From assembly GCF_019968905.1 (NCBI RefSeq), contig NZ_CP079946.1:1984001-2048000 (forward strand): a stretch of DNA of 64,000 bases. Direction: 5' to 3'. Made by a program: the position numbers and the translations under genes. The notes beneath the pieces are model-generated. The model was given only the letters and a program-made list of their open reading frames with translations. It was not told where the DNA came from and did no database searches. Numbering within the stretch: position 1 is the first letter of the stretch; every line of letters begins with the position of its first letter. Shown piece after piece: positions 44,642-53,085 of this stretch. The stretch is from Corallococcus sp. EGB (GTDB taxonomy: Bacteria > Myxococcota > Myxococcia > Myxococcales > Myxococcaceae).

Positions 44642-45757
44642 TCACACCATCCGCAGGAAACGGTTGAGGTCGCGGAACAACCAGAGGGGACTGCCGTACC
44701 ACACGGCCATCTCCAGCGCCCCCGCCCAGACGACGAGCCCCAGGCGCACCACCGTGGGCCAGCGCGGCGCGCGCAGCACGCCCACCGTCAGGGGCACCAG
44801 CAGCAGCGCGGAGGCATGCCACCAGTGGCGCGTGTCGATGACCGCGAGCACGACGCCCAGCCCCACCGACGCGACCACGAGCCCATCCGAGCCGCGCCAG
44901 GACAGCGCCAGCATCGCCGCGCTCAAGCCCATCACCAGGGCCACCGTGCCGGGCTCTCCCAGGATGGAAGGCGTCGCCGCGTCCGTCTGCGCGGCCAGCG
45001 GCGCCATCCACAGGAACGTGCGCACGCAGAGGGCCCCCGCCGCCGCGACCCCGAGCAGCGTGCCCCACGGCCACTGACGCACCGGACGCCCGTGCACCGC
45101 GCGCCACAGCGCCACCACGCCCACCGCGATGAGGACGAGCGCCCGGTAGTGCAACAGCGCCGCGACCGCCAGCCACCGCAGCGCGACCACCGGCCGGTCC
45201 TGCGCGAGCGCCGCCAGCGCCAGCACCCCGCAGACGAGCCACGCGCCGTCGTACTGGCCATTGAGCGCCAGCCGCATCAACACCAGCCAGCAGAGAACGC
45301 CCACCGCCCAGCGGCCTCCCGCCGGTTGTCCGTCCAGAAGCCGCAGCACCGCGTAGAGCGCCACGTGCGCGAAGGCGAGCAGGTACAACAGACACACCTG
45401 CCCGAAGGCCTGGGGCGATAGGGGCACCCACTCGCCCACGAGCGCCAGGGGCAGGAAGAGCACCAGCGCGCCGGGCGGATACACGTAGGGCACGTCCAGC
45501 CAGTGGTTGGTGGCCTGACGGTACGGGATGCCCTCGCGAAGCTCGCCCAGGGGCGCGGTGTAGAGCGCCTGGAGCCCGTGATGCAGCCCCACCCAGACCA
45601 CGTAGGGGTGGCGCACATGGTCCGTGTAGCCCTCCTTCAGCGTCCCCAGCGACGTCACCGCGGACAGGGGGACGGCGGAGAGCACGAGGAGCGACAGCAG
45701 GGTGAGCAGCCCCCACCGCGCGGCGGGACTTCGGACGATGTGGCCGGGGCCTTCCAT
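44642..45757 (-). CDS. Integral membrane protein, GT87/DUF2029-like
   Basis: The 371-residue protein has about ten hydrophobic helices. It also has a short polar loop with HHGLQALYTAPLGELREG and VPYVYPPGALVLFLPLAL, an arrangement seen in polyprenol-phosphate-dependent mannosyltransferase-like membrane proteins (GT87). The catalytic Asp cannot be pinned down, so the call is tentative. It follows the Mpo1-like gene by 4 bp. Confidence 0.6.
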   Translation of the reverse strand: MEGPGHIVRSPAARWGLLTLLSLLVLSAVPLSAVTSLGTLKEGYTDHVRHPYVVWVGLHHGLQALYTAPLGELREGIPYRQATNHWLDVPYVYPPGALVLFLPLALVGEWVPLSPQAFGQVCLLYLLAFAHVALYAVLRLLDGQPAGGRWAVGVLCWLVLMRLALNGQYDGAWLVCGVLALAALAQDRPVVALRWLAVAALLHYRALVLIAVGVVALWRAVHGRPVRQWPWGTLLGVAAAGALCVRTFLWMAPLAAQTDAATPSILGEPGTVALVMGLSAAMLALSWRGSDGLVVASVGLGVVLAVIDTRHWWHASALLLVPLTVGVLRAPRWPTVVRLGLVVWAGALEMAVWYGSPLWLFRDLNRFLRMV

Positions 45758-45761
45758 GCGC

Positions 45762-46268
45762 TCAGGCGCCGGAGGCCGGCTCGACGCCGCCGGACGCCAC
45801 GCGCGAGCGCAGGTCCTGCTTGAGGCCCAGCGAGAAGAGCACCAGCGTGAGCAGGTACACGGGCTCGATGAAGAAGAGCATCGGGCCGCCCAGGGACAGG
45901 CCGTGGGTCTTCTTCTCGAAGGCGACGTGCGCGCCCACCACCATCGCGAAGCGGAACACCATGACGCCCACCGCGATGCCCGCGGCCGTCCCCGTGGGCA
46001 GCCGGGCCACGGCCTCCGCGGCGAGCAGCGTGGGCACCAGCGGCAGGGCCATGAGCAGGCCGGCGGTCCACTCCAGCGTCATGGCGTACACGGCCACCGC
46101 GGCCACCAGCAGGTGCGCGGCGGTGACGGGCGTGCCGGGCACGTGCACCCAGCTCAGCGGTACCAGCAGGGCGAACGTGAAGAGGTAGGCCCCCATGAAG
46201 TGCGCGGCGCGGCTGACACCGTTCTCATGCAGGGGCATCCAGACGCGCATCTTGTCGGCGAAGCTCAT
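45762..46268 (-). CDS. Mpo1-like (DUF962) membrane protein
   Basis: The 168-residue protein has four hydrophobic segments and the conserved start WMPLHENGVSRAAHFMGAYL of the DUF962 family, in which the yeast Mpo1 dioxygenase removes a carbon from 2-hydroxy fatty acids using Fe(II). His residues in HENG and AAH are the likely ligands. The ATG at 46268 lacks a strong ribosome binding site. It leads a two-gene operon. Confidence 0.7.
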   Translation of the reverse strand: MSFADKMRVWMPLHENGVSRAAHFMGAYLFTFALLVPLSWVHVPGTPVTAAHLLVAAVAVYAMTLEWTAGLLMALPLVPTLLAAEAVARLPTGTAAGIAVGVMVFRFAMVVGAHVAFEKKTHGLSLGGPMLFFIEPVYLLTLVLFSLGLKQDLRSRVASGGVEPASGA

Positions 46269-46427
46269 GGCGCCGCACCGTAGGCCATCCGCGCCCCGGA
46301 TGCCTCCCCCTCCGCTTGAAGGGGGAGGGCGGTCACCGCGCACCCCGGGCCCGAGAATAAAGATTCACCGGGGCGTACCTGAGGGGCAGCCGCATTCCTG
46401 CCGCTGCATTCACCCCGAAGGCCCCCC

Positions 46428-46895
46428 ATGAAACAATTCCTGTCTCGAAACATCGTGCGCCGCGCGTTCCGTCACGCCGGCTTCAAGGTGGCCGCCGTCG
46501 CCACGGTGGGCGTGGCGCTCACCAGCGCCATCAGCTTCGCGTCCGTGTCCACGCGCACGCTGACCCACGACTTCACGCAGGCGGACGTGGACGCCATCGT
46601 CGCGCAGATCCGCCAGGTGTCCCCGGACACGTTCTACATCCGGCTGCCCACCTTCTCGTCCCGGGGCGGCATCAACGGGTCTCGACTCTACGGCACGCTG
46701 CCCATCGCCTACGTGCGGCGCATGGCCAGCGCCCAGAGCGTCGTCCTCGATGAGGAGGCGAACATCATGGGCCTGGTGATGGATCCGAACACCGCGGCGG
46801 GTCAGGCCTCGGGCGCGAAGTCGGAGCGCGTGGCCTTCGCCATCGATGCCGTCCTCGCGGACATCACCCCCGGCTCCTACCAGTTCCTCAAGTAG
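46428..46895 (+). CDS. Hypothetical exported protein in HTTM operon
   Basis: The 155-residue protein has a twin-arginine-free N-terminal helix (FKVAAVATVGVALTSAISFA), then FTQADVDAIVAQIRQVSPDTF and MASAQSVVLDEEANIMGLVM. No family recognised. GAAGG lies 6 bp before the ATG. The next gene begins 2 bp after the stop, so the three genes to 48384 form one operon. Confidence 0.65.
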   Translation: MKQFLSRNIVRRAFRHAGFKVAAVATVGVALTSAISFASVSTRTLTHDFTQADVDAIVAQIRQVSPDTFYIRLPTFSSRGGINGSRLYGTLPIAYVRRMASAQSVVLDEEANIMGLVMDPNTAAGQASGAKSERVAFAIDAVLADITPGSYQFLK

Positions 46896-46897
46896 CC

Positions 46898-47446
46898 ATG
46901 AACCCCGTCCCATCGCGGCCCGAGGGTGATGAACGCCAGGCGGCCCTCTGGGCGTGCATCGCGGTGCTGCATCTGGCCGCGGTGGGCGCCTTCCTGTGGA
47001 CCGGCCTGGCCCGAGCGAACTCGGAGGACGCGTTCGACCGCGCCGTCCGCACCTACCAGAGCCTGTCCGGCGTCATCAGCGACTACCGCTTCTTCGCGCC
47101 CGCGGTGGCCAGTGACACGCGCACCGGCTTCTTCCTGGCGCTGGGTGACGGACGCACCGTGTTCGAACCCCTGGCTTCGGACAACCTGGAGGTGGGGCTG
47201 CGCTACCAGTGCATCGTCGCCTCCGGCCTGCGCGCCAACCGGAAGACGCAGGACGTGCTGGCGCAGTCGTGGGCGGCGGTGATGCTGGGCATCCACCCGG
47301 ATGCCTCGCGGGTCACCATCGTCACCCAGTCCTACCAGCTTCCCTCCATGGAGGCGTGGGCCGCGGGGAAGCGGCCGGAGTGGGCCATCCACTACACCGG
47401 GACCTTTGGCCGCCGCGAAGGCACCGCAGCCGAGGCCTCGCCATGA
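46898..47446 (+). CDS. Hypothetical single-span membrane protein in HTTM operon
   Basis: The 182-residue protein has one N-terminal membrane helix (ALWACIAVLHLAAVGAFLWTG) and a soluble domain outside (FDRAVRTYQSLSGVISDYRF; QSYQLPSMEAWAAGKRPEW). Its stop overlaps the start of the HTTM gene (ATGA), which means translational coupling. Small partners of this kind commonly accompany HTTM proteins. The family is not known to me. Confidence 0.7.
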   Translation: MNPVPSRPEGDERQAALWACIAVLHLAAVGAFLWTGLARANSEDAFDRAVRTYQSLSGVISDYRFFAPAVASDTRTGFFLALGDGRTVFEPLASDNLEVGLRYQCIVASGLRANRKTQDVLAQSWAAVMLGIHPDASRVTIVTQSYQLPSMEAWAAGKRPEWAIHYTGTFGRREGTAAEASP

Positions 47447-48384
47447 ACAGGGTCCTGCCCCACCTGAGGCGCTTCTGGCTGGAGCCCGCCGCGCCGGAAG
47501 GGCTGGCCTTCCTGCGCATCGCCGTCGCGCTCATCTCCCTCGTCCAGCTCTCCATCCTGTGGCCGCACCTGCTGGAGCTGTATGGCAACTTCGGCCTCGT
47601 CCAGTGGGTCATCACCGATATCGGCGCGGGCGACTGGGCGCCCAGCCTGGGGTGGCTGGGGCGGATGCTGGCGCCGCTGGGAATCGACACGCGGGTCACG
47701 CTGTACGCCGTGTTCTCCCTCTACACGGTGGGCCTGGTGGGCCTGCTCGTGGGCTACCGCACGCGCGTGTTCGCGCTGCTCGCCTGGTTCACGCACGGCC
47801 TGACGTCCGCGAACGCGTACCTGTCGCTGTATGGCGTGGATACCATCCTCCACGTCCTCTGCTTCTACCTGGTGTTCGCGCCGTCCGCGGGGCGCTGGTC
47901 GCTGGATGCGCGGGCCGGCCGGGTCTTCACCGGCCCGTCGTCCACCGCCCGCGTGGCGCTGCGCACGCTGCAACTGCACCTGTGCTTCATCTACCTGGAC
48001 ACGGGACTCGCCAAGGCCCAGGGGCTCCAGTGGTGGAACGGCGAGGCCCTCTGGCGCGCGCTGATGCAGCCGCAGTTCCAGGCCTTCGACTTCGCCTGGC
48101 TCGCGTCGTACCCGCTGCTGGCGAAGCTCGCCTGCTGGGGCACGCTGCTCATCGAGGTGGGCTACGCGGGGATGGTCTGGGTCCCCCGGCTGCGGCGGCA
48201 CTGGCTGGTGGCCACGCTGCTGCTGCACGCGGGAATCGCCGTCTGCCTGCGGCTGTGGCTGTTCTCCCTGACGATGATGGCCTTCAACCTGGCCGCCTTC
48301 GCCTGGGCGTGGCGGTCCTCGGAGGCCCCCGTCCGGGAAGGGCCTCCGGAGCCGGCCCCGGACACCGCGCTCCAGGGAGTGTGA
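47443..48384 (+). CDS. HTTM-domain membrane protein (gamma-carboxylase-like)
   Basis: The 313-residue protein begins with FLRIAVALISLVQLSILWPHL and has several membrane helices with YGVDTILHVLCFYLVFAPSAGRWSLD and LQLHLCFIYLDTGLAKAQG. These are hallmarks of the HTTM domain shared with vitamin K-dependent gamma-carboxylase. Bacterial members have no settled function. The start overlaps the upstream stop by 4 bp. Confidence 0.85.
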   Translation: MNRVLPHLRRFWLEPAAPEGLAFLRIAVALISLVQLSILWPHLLELYGNFGLVQWVITDIGAGDWAPSLGWLGRMLAPLGIDTRVTLYAVFSLYTVGLVGLLVGYRTRVFALLAWFTHGLTSANAYLSLYGVDTILHVLCFYLVFAPSAGRWSLDARAGRVFTGPSSTARVALRTLQLHLCFIYLDTGLAKAQGLQWWNGEALWRALMQPQFQAFDFAWLASYPLLAKLACWGTLLIEVGYAGMVWVPRLRRHWLVATLLLHAGIAVCLRLWLFSLTMMAFNLAAFAWAWRSSEAPVREGPPEPAPDTALQGV

Positions 48385-48444
48385 AACCCGGAAGGGCGCC
48401 GCGCATCAGGGGGGCGCAACCTGAACCGGAAGAAGGGGTGGACC

Positions 48445-49317
48445 ATGAGAATCCTTGTGACGGGCGCGACGGGCTACATCGGTACGGCGGTGGTGGACGC
48501 GCTCAAGCGCGCGGGCCATCAGGTGGTGGGGCTGGCGCGGTCGGAAGAGGCGCGGAGCAAGCTGGCCACCAGGGGCGTCCAGGTGGCCCGGGGCGACCTG
48601 AAGGACCCGGCGGGGCTGGCGGCCATGGTGAAGGACGTGGACGCGGTCCTCTGGACCGCGACGTCCAACGACAAGAACGTGGACGCGCCGGCGGTGGCGG
48701 CGGTGGCGGACGCGCTCCAGGGCACCCACAAGACATTCCTCTACACGAGCGGCGTCTGGGTGCATGGTGACACGCAGGGCGTCGCCAACGAGGACGCGCC
48801 GCTCAATTCGACGCCCATCGTCGCCTGGCGCCCCGGGGTGGAGCAGCGCGTGCTGAACACGCCGGGCGTGCGCGCCATCGTCATCCGCCCGGGCGTCGTC
48901 TACGGGCAGGGCACCGGCATCCCCGCCATGCTCACCGGGTCCGTGAAGGATGGGGGCGCCGTGCGCTACGTGGGCACGGGGGAGAACCACTGGGCGGTGG
49001 TGTTCGTGGACGACCTGGCGGACCTCTACGTGCGCGCCCTGGAGAAGGCGCCCGCGGGGACCGTCCTCCTCGCCACGCAGGGCCCGGGCGTGAAGGTGAA
49101 GGACGCCGCCCAGGCCGCGAGCGAGGGCGCGGGTGTGGCCGGCAAGACGGTGGCGTGGCCCCTGGAGGAGGCCCGCAAGCAGTTCGGTCCGTTCGCGGAC
49201 GCGCTGGCGTTGGATCAGCGCTTCACGTCCCAGAAGGCGGAGACGCTGCTGGGCTGGGCGCCCAAGGGCCCCAGCCTCATCGACGAGCTGCGCACCGGCT
49301 CCTACGCGCGCCGCTGA
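48445..49317 (+). CDS. NAD(P)-dependent epimerase/dehydratase family protein (extended SDR)
   Basis: The 290-residue protein begins MRILVTGATGYIGTAVVDAL with the GxxGxxG dinucleotide site at 7-13. It has WTATSNDKN and SGVWVHGDTQG, but no YxxxK active site is obvious, so it belongs with the atypical or NmrA-like SDRs. The substrate is unknown. GAAGAAGGGG precedes the ATG. A hairpin follows the stop. Confidence 0.85.
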   Translation: MRILVTGATGYIGTAVVDALKRAGHQVVGLARSEEARSKLATRGVQVARGDLKDPAGLAAMVKDVDAVLWTATSNDKNVDAPAVAAVADALQGTHKTFLYTSGVWVHGDTQGVANEDAPLNSTPIVAWRPGVEQRVLNTPGVRAIVIRPGVVYGQGTGIPAMLTGSVKDGGAVRYVGTGENHWAVVFVDDLADLYVRALEKAPAGTVLLATQGPGVKVKDAAQAASEGAGVAGKTVAWPLEEARKQFGPFADALALDQRFTSQKAETLLGWAPKGPSLIDELRTGSYARR

Positions 49318-49338
49318 AGCACGGGGCTTTCCGTCCCC

Positions 49339-49362
49339 GCACCGGCGTTGCCGGGCCGGTGC
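49339..49362 (+). terminator. Terminator hairpin after epimerase gene
   Basis: An 8-bp perfect stem (GCACCGGC pairing with GCCGGTGC) with an 8-nt loop lies 21 bp after the stop codon, preceded by a smaller CGGGG/CCCCG stem. No T-tract is present. Confidence 0.5.
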
Positions 49363-49551
49363 GCGGCGGAGACAGGTGTCTGCGATTGTGTCCGGACGAC
49401 TGTGCCCGTCGCGAAACACCCGGACTGTGTTGCTTTGGGATAGGAGTGATTCCAGGCAAAGTCAGACAGTGCTGTCTCAGTCCATGAGCATGTTTTTTCC
49501 CAGCCCGCGAGAACGCCCGCCCGAGGAGCGAAATACGTCGCGGAGACAGGA

Positions 49552-50316
49552 GTGATTACCTATAGACAAGCCGTCCAGGCCCGTCTGGAGGCTTCACTGA
49601 AGCACGAGCACCACAAGATCCTTCCAACGCACTCGGTGTATTGGCTCCTGGCGGGCCTGGGCTTGCTCTACGTGGAGGCGGCGGCGCTGCTGGATCCGCT
49701 GGGCGTGCCCCTGCTGCCGCACCAGATGATCCAGGACGTGCTCCGGAGCGGGTTCGGCTTCTCCCTGCTCCTCCTGGGCATCCCCTGCTGCATCTGGGTC
49801 CTGGGCTGGAGGGCCCGAGACCTCTTCGCGTGGCTGCTGGCGCCGCACACGGTGACGGTGGACTCCGACGGCCTGCGCGCGGACTCACTGCGGATCCGCT
49901 GGCGGGACGTGCGGGAGATCATCGAACAGCACGCGCATGACCGCGTCATCCTCCGCCACACGGGAGGGACGCTGCGCCTGCGGCTGGACCTGTGGAGCGA
50001 CGCGGACGCGCTGCACGCGGCCGTGCTGGAGCAGGTCGTGTCGCGCCTGCTAGAGCGGGTGAACCACCAGGTCGCCTCGGGGAAGCCGGTGCGCTTCGGG
50101 CCCCTGGTGCTGGGCGATGCGGGGCTGATCCACCGGGGCAGGCTCTGGCGCTGGGACGACATCGAGAGCATCCGCCTCCAGGACGAGGTGGACCAGGGCT
50201 ACGCGTCCCGCGAGCTGGTCATCGTCGCGCAGGGGCGGGCCCGGAAGTTCGACGAAGCGAAGGTCATCAACGCGCCAGTCCTGCTGGCCTATCTGTCAGA
50301 CCGGCTGGCCGGCTGA
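49552..50316 (+). CDS. Hypothetical membrane protein with PH-like domains
   Basis: The 254-residue protein has two N-terminal membrane helices (VYWLLAGLGLLYVEAAALL; GFSLLLLGIPCCIWVLG). A beta-rich cytoplasmic part follows (VTVDSDGLRADSLRIRWRDV; LIHRGRLWRWDDIESIRLQD), where two W-R/D-D-V/I strands look like PH-type (YdbT/DUF6585) folds. GGAG lies 6 bp before the GTG start. The next gene, 18 bp downstream, is similar in style, so they probably act together. Confidence 0.6.
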   Translation: MITYRQAVQARLEASLKHEHHKILPTHSVYWLLAGLGLLYVEAAALLDPLGVPLLPHQMIQDVLRSGFGFSLLLLGIPCCIWVLGWRARDLFAWLLAPHTVTVDSDGLRADSLRIRWRDVREIIEQHAHDRVILRHTGGTLRLRLDLWSDADALHAAVLEQVVSRLLERVNHQVASGKPVRFGPLVLGDAGLIHRGRLWRWDDIESIRLQDEVDQGYASRELVIVAQGRARKFDEAKVINAPVLLAYLSDRLAG

Positions 50317-50334
50317 CCCCACGGACATCCCGAC

Positions 50335-50832
50335 ATGGAAATCTACCGCTCCCCCCAGTCCAAGAAGCAGGCGGAGAAGCCGCGCGCCATCTACTACTCG
50401 CGGGGCAAGCTCATCGCGGGCGTGGTCATCTGGATCCTGGCCACGGGCCTCTTCGGCGTGCTCACCGTGCGGTCGCTCCCGGTGAGCAACATCTGGATCG
50501 CCGTCGCGCTCATCACCCTGGCCTCGGCCTGGATGCTCTTCAACTGCATCCGGGGGCTGGGGAAGCTGGACACGCCCGTGCTGCTCATCGGCCGGGACGG
50601 CATCCGGTTCCCGGATGGCGTGCTCATCGGCTGGGGGGATATGGAGGAGAACGTCTACTACTCCCAGTCGTACATGGGCCTGCCCATCCTCAAGATGGTG
50701 CAGATCAAGACCACGCTCGAGAAGCCCCGCGTGAAGAAGATGCGGGTCTCCGCGCTCGCCATGGACAGCGACGAGTACCTGTCGATCTGCGACAGCTACA
50801 GCCAGGGCGTCGTGCCTCCGGCCACGCGCTGA
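50335..50832 (+). CDS. Hypothetical membrane protein, STM3941-like
   Basis: The 165-residue protein starts MEIYRSPQSKKQAE. It has two membrane helices (LIAGVVIWILATGLFGVL; IWIAVALITLASAWMLF) and a short PH-like beta domain (LLIGRDGIRFPDGVLIGWGD). The layout, with EIYRSP at the start, resembles the STM3941 family. The function is unknown. It is probably cotranscribed with the gene before it. Confidence 0.6.
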   Translation: MEIYRSPQSKKQAEKPRAIYYSRGKLIAGVVIWILATGLFGVLTVRSLPVSNIWIAVALITLASAWMLFNCIRGLGKLDTPVLLIGRDGIRFPDGVLIGWGDMEENVYYSQSYMGLPILKMVQIKTTLEKPRVKKMRVSALAMDSDEYLSICDSYSQGVVPPATR

Positions 50833-50838
50833 CACCGC

Positions 50839-51354
50839 CTACGGGGTGGGCGTCATGCCGACGACACGCGTCTTCCCATCGGGGTCCACCTCCAGCTTGA
50901 GGCGGGGCGTTCCCTGGGCGTCGTGGAGCACGATGCCCGCCACGCCATCCACCACGCCCAGGGTGATGCGCTCCTTCCAGTCATGCCGGAAGGTGATGGT
51001 GGGCTTTCCCTGATCGAGCGCCATGCACATGGCCTCGTAACCCTCCTCGCTGTCGAAGCAGAGCCCGCGGAAGCCAATGTCGTCGAGCATCCCGAGCCCT
51101 CCAATCTCCTGCCCGGAGGGACTGAGGAACTGGATGCCGTAGGCGGTGGTGGCGCGCTTCAGGCCCTGGGGGTCGGGGATCGGCGCGCCGATGCGCACGC
51201 GCGCCTGCCCGTGCTCGTCGACGATGTTCAGCTCCCGGACGGTGAGGGATTGCGCGGGGTGGTTGTCGCTGGCGGTGCCGGAGCACGCGCCGAGCAGCAG
51301 GCACCCGGACGACAGCCCGGCCAACACGAACAATGGGATGTGGGTAGGGGGCAT
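50839..51354 (-). CDS. Hypothetical lipoprotein
   Basis: The 171-residue protein has a clear lipobox in VLAGLSSGCLLLGACSG (Leu-Gly-Ala-Cys). The body (LTVRELNIVDEHGQARVRIG; QGTPRLKLEVDPDGKTRVV) has repeated strands like those of small myxobacterial lipoproteins. No function can be named. The start is the ATG giving a normal signal length; no strong ribosome binding site is seen. Confidence 0.7.
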   Translation of the reverse strand: MPPTHIPLFVLAGLSSGCLLLGACSGTASDNHPAQSLTVRELNIVDEHGQARVRIGAPIPDPQGLKRATTAYGIQFLSPSGQEIGGLGMLDDIGFRGLCFDSEEGYEAMCMALDQGKPTITFRHDWKERITLGVVDGVAGIVLHDAQGTPRLKLEVDPDGKTRVVGMTPTP

Positions 51355-51495
51355 GGCGGGGCATCTTGCACCAGTCATCCGCCCTGTTGCTCCAGTCCTC
51401 CACCATCCCTGGGACATGAACGCGTCATGGCGAGCGCCTGAAAATCGCAAAGGCGCGTCAAGCCGCCGCGGCGGAGCGCGCGTCGGTCTCGTCGC

Positions 51496-51835
51496 GTGAA
51501 GGCATCGACCCAATCGTTCTACGCGGCGGCGGTGCGGAGGGCCGTCGACCGCATCGTCCACCAACTCGATGAGGCGCTGCGCATCTCGGAGGCGTTCCAG
51601 CAGCCGGGCGAACTCGCCGGAGCGGTGGGCCTGTTGCGGCAGCGGGAGGTCACGATGCTCGCCGTGTACCACGATGTGCCGGAGACCACGCCGCAGGACC
51701 CGCTGCGCTCGGAGGCCGCCGTCGTCGTCCCCGACGATGCCATCCTGCCGGAGGGGCTCAACGAGCGGCGGCTTCCGGCGGGGGCAGGTTCCACCAGGGG
51801 TGCTGCGCACGGAGCCGTACGTGCCGCTGGCGTGA
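51496..51835 (+). pseudogene. AraC-GyrI-type regulator, internally deleted remnant
   Basis: The frame from 51496 reads SFYAAAVRRAVDRIVHQLDEAL, which resembles the first helix of an AraC-type DNA-binding domain. It runs straight into QREVTMLAVYHDVPETTPQ and VVVPDDAILPEGLNERRLPAG, typical of the GyrI-like ligand domain. The helix-turn-helix itself is absent, and the end shifts frame (EPYVPLA). It is best seen as a remnant with a large internal deletion. Confidence 0.55.
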
Positions 51836-51878
51836 ACGCCGGAGCCCTGGGGGCGGTGCTCCGGCGCTCCGTGGGGGC

Positions 51879-52841
51879 CTACGCGGGCAGCGAGCCCTGG
51901 CCGGTGGCCAGCGTGTTCATGAAGGACTTCACCTTCTGCACGTAGGTGGCGTCGCCGGTGCCCGCGGGGATGGCGTCCGGGTTGTTGCGGTCCACGCCGT
52001 TGGGGCCGGAGTTGTAGGCACGCAGGGCCAGCTCATCGCTGCCGAACTGCGCCTTCATGTCCTTCATGTAGTAGGCGCCCGCCAGGATGTTGGTCTCCGG
52101 GTCGGAGAGGTTCTTGCCCTGGAGCTCCGGGTGCTTCGCCTGGAGCTCCTGGAAGGTGTTGGGATTGACCTGCATCAGGCCGGTGTCCGTCAGGCCGTTG
52201 CCGCCGTTGGTGGTGACGGCATCCAGGTTGCCGCGCGACTCCTGCCAGATCTGCGCGGCCAGCATCTCCGCCGGCATGCCCGTCTTGGCGGAGGCGGACT
52301 CGATGGCGCCGCGGAACTTCTCCAGGCCCGGGGGCAGGTTGCCGCCCAGCTTCGTGCCGCCGCCCTGCGACGGGGACACCTGCTGCGGGGCCGAGGGGCC
52401 CACGACGCCCGTGTTGCCGTTGGGCGCCACGGGCTGCGAGCCCGTCGGGGCCGGGGCGCCGCCGTCGAGCGACACGGGCGGACGGCCCGAGGACGTCTGC
52501 GGCGTGAAGCTGCTGTCGGAGAAGGGCTGTGAACCCGCGCCGCACGGCCCACCCTGCGCGCCCTGGGGCCCCTGCGCGCCGCCCGCCGCCTGCGCCATCA
52601 ACTGCACGACGGAGGACAGCACCGTCAGCGTGTCCTGGAGCAGCTTGCCCAGCTGCGCGCCCTTGCCGCCGCCGACGTCGAAGCCGTCCTGGAACGCCGC
52701 GAGCCCCGGCGAGCCCGGCCTCTGGCTGGAGGAGAACCCGTCCACGCCGCCCTGGCGGCCCACGGGACGGGAGGTGGCGGCGTCCTGCACCGGCAGGCGG
52801 GACACGGAGGCGGAGGGGCTGCGGAGGGGCGAGATGGCCAT
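51879..52841 (-). CDS. Lytic transglycosylase (SLT) with DGFD N-terminal module
   Basis: The 320-residue protein starts MAISPLRSPSASVSRLP and has AFQDGFDVGGGKGAQLG at 49-65, followed by a helix (LLQDTLTVLSSVVQLMAQ). This matches the layout of the thaumatin-like protein starting at 21752. After a Gly/Pro linker comes an SLT-type domain (about 170-315) with the catalytic Glu201 in AQIWQESRGN, then GLTDTGLMQVNPNTF and LAGAYYMKDM and LRAYNSGPN. It should cleave peptidoglycan glycan strands. No Sec signal is seen. GAGG lies 9 bp before the ATG at 52841. It has the same sigma-54 promoter and dyads as the 13559 and 21752 genes. Confidence 0.85.
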   Translation of the reverse strand: MAISPLRSPSASVSRLPVQDAATSRPVGRQGGVDGFSSSQRPGSPGLAAFQDGFDVGGGKGAQLGKLLQDTLTVLSSVVQLMAQAAGGAQGPQGAQGGPCGAGSQPFSDSSFTPQTSSGRPPVSLDGGAPAPTGSQPVAPNGNTGVVGPSAPQQVSPSQGGGTKLGGNLPPGLEKFRGAIESASAKTGMPAEMLAAQIWQESRGNLDAVTTNGGNGLTDTGLMQVNPNTFQELQAKHPELQGKNLSDPETNILAGAYYMKDMKAQFGSDELALRAYNSGPNGVDRNNPDAIPAGTGDATYVQKVKSFMNTLATGQGSLPA

Positions 52842-52895
52842 GGCGGGAGACCTCGAAGGGGATGGGGTTTCGGGTGAGGCGATGCAGGACCCCAT

Positions 52896-52911
52896 AGCAG
52901 CGGGCATGCCA
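52896..52911 (-). promoter_or_regulatory. Sigma-54 promoter for the lytic transglycosylase gene
   Basis: The minus strand reads TGGCATGCCCGCTGCT, with GG and GC at exact RpoN spacing, 55 bp before the start codon. It is very like TGGCATGCGGGCCGCA at 13610-13625. Confidence 0.75.
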
Positions 52912-52984
52912 GCCCCCACGGGCCGCCAGGGCGCGTGCAACCCCTGGATTTCACGAGGACCGCGCGGGGGCCCGGGGCCCCGTG

Positions 52985-53027
52985 CCTGGTGACGGCTGTC
53001 ACCGGCCCGATGCCCACCGTCATCAGC
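52985..53027. promoter_or_regulatory. Paired enhancer-like dyads for the lytic transglycosylase gene
   Basis: The first site is CCTGGTGAC-GGCT-GTCACCGG at 52985-53005 and the second, 21 bp on, is CCCGATGCC-CACC-GTCATCAGC at 53006-53027. They lie about 74 bp beyond the -24 box and match the other two pairs in sequence and phasing. Confidence 0.7.
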
Positions 53028-53085
53028 CGAACCCGCTGTCACCCGAGGCATGGCGGCGGAGGCGCGCGTCGTGCAGAACACGCCC

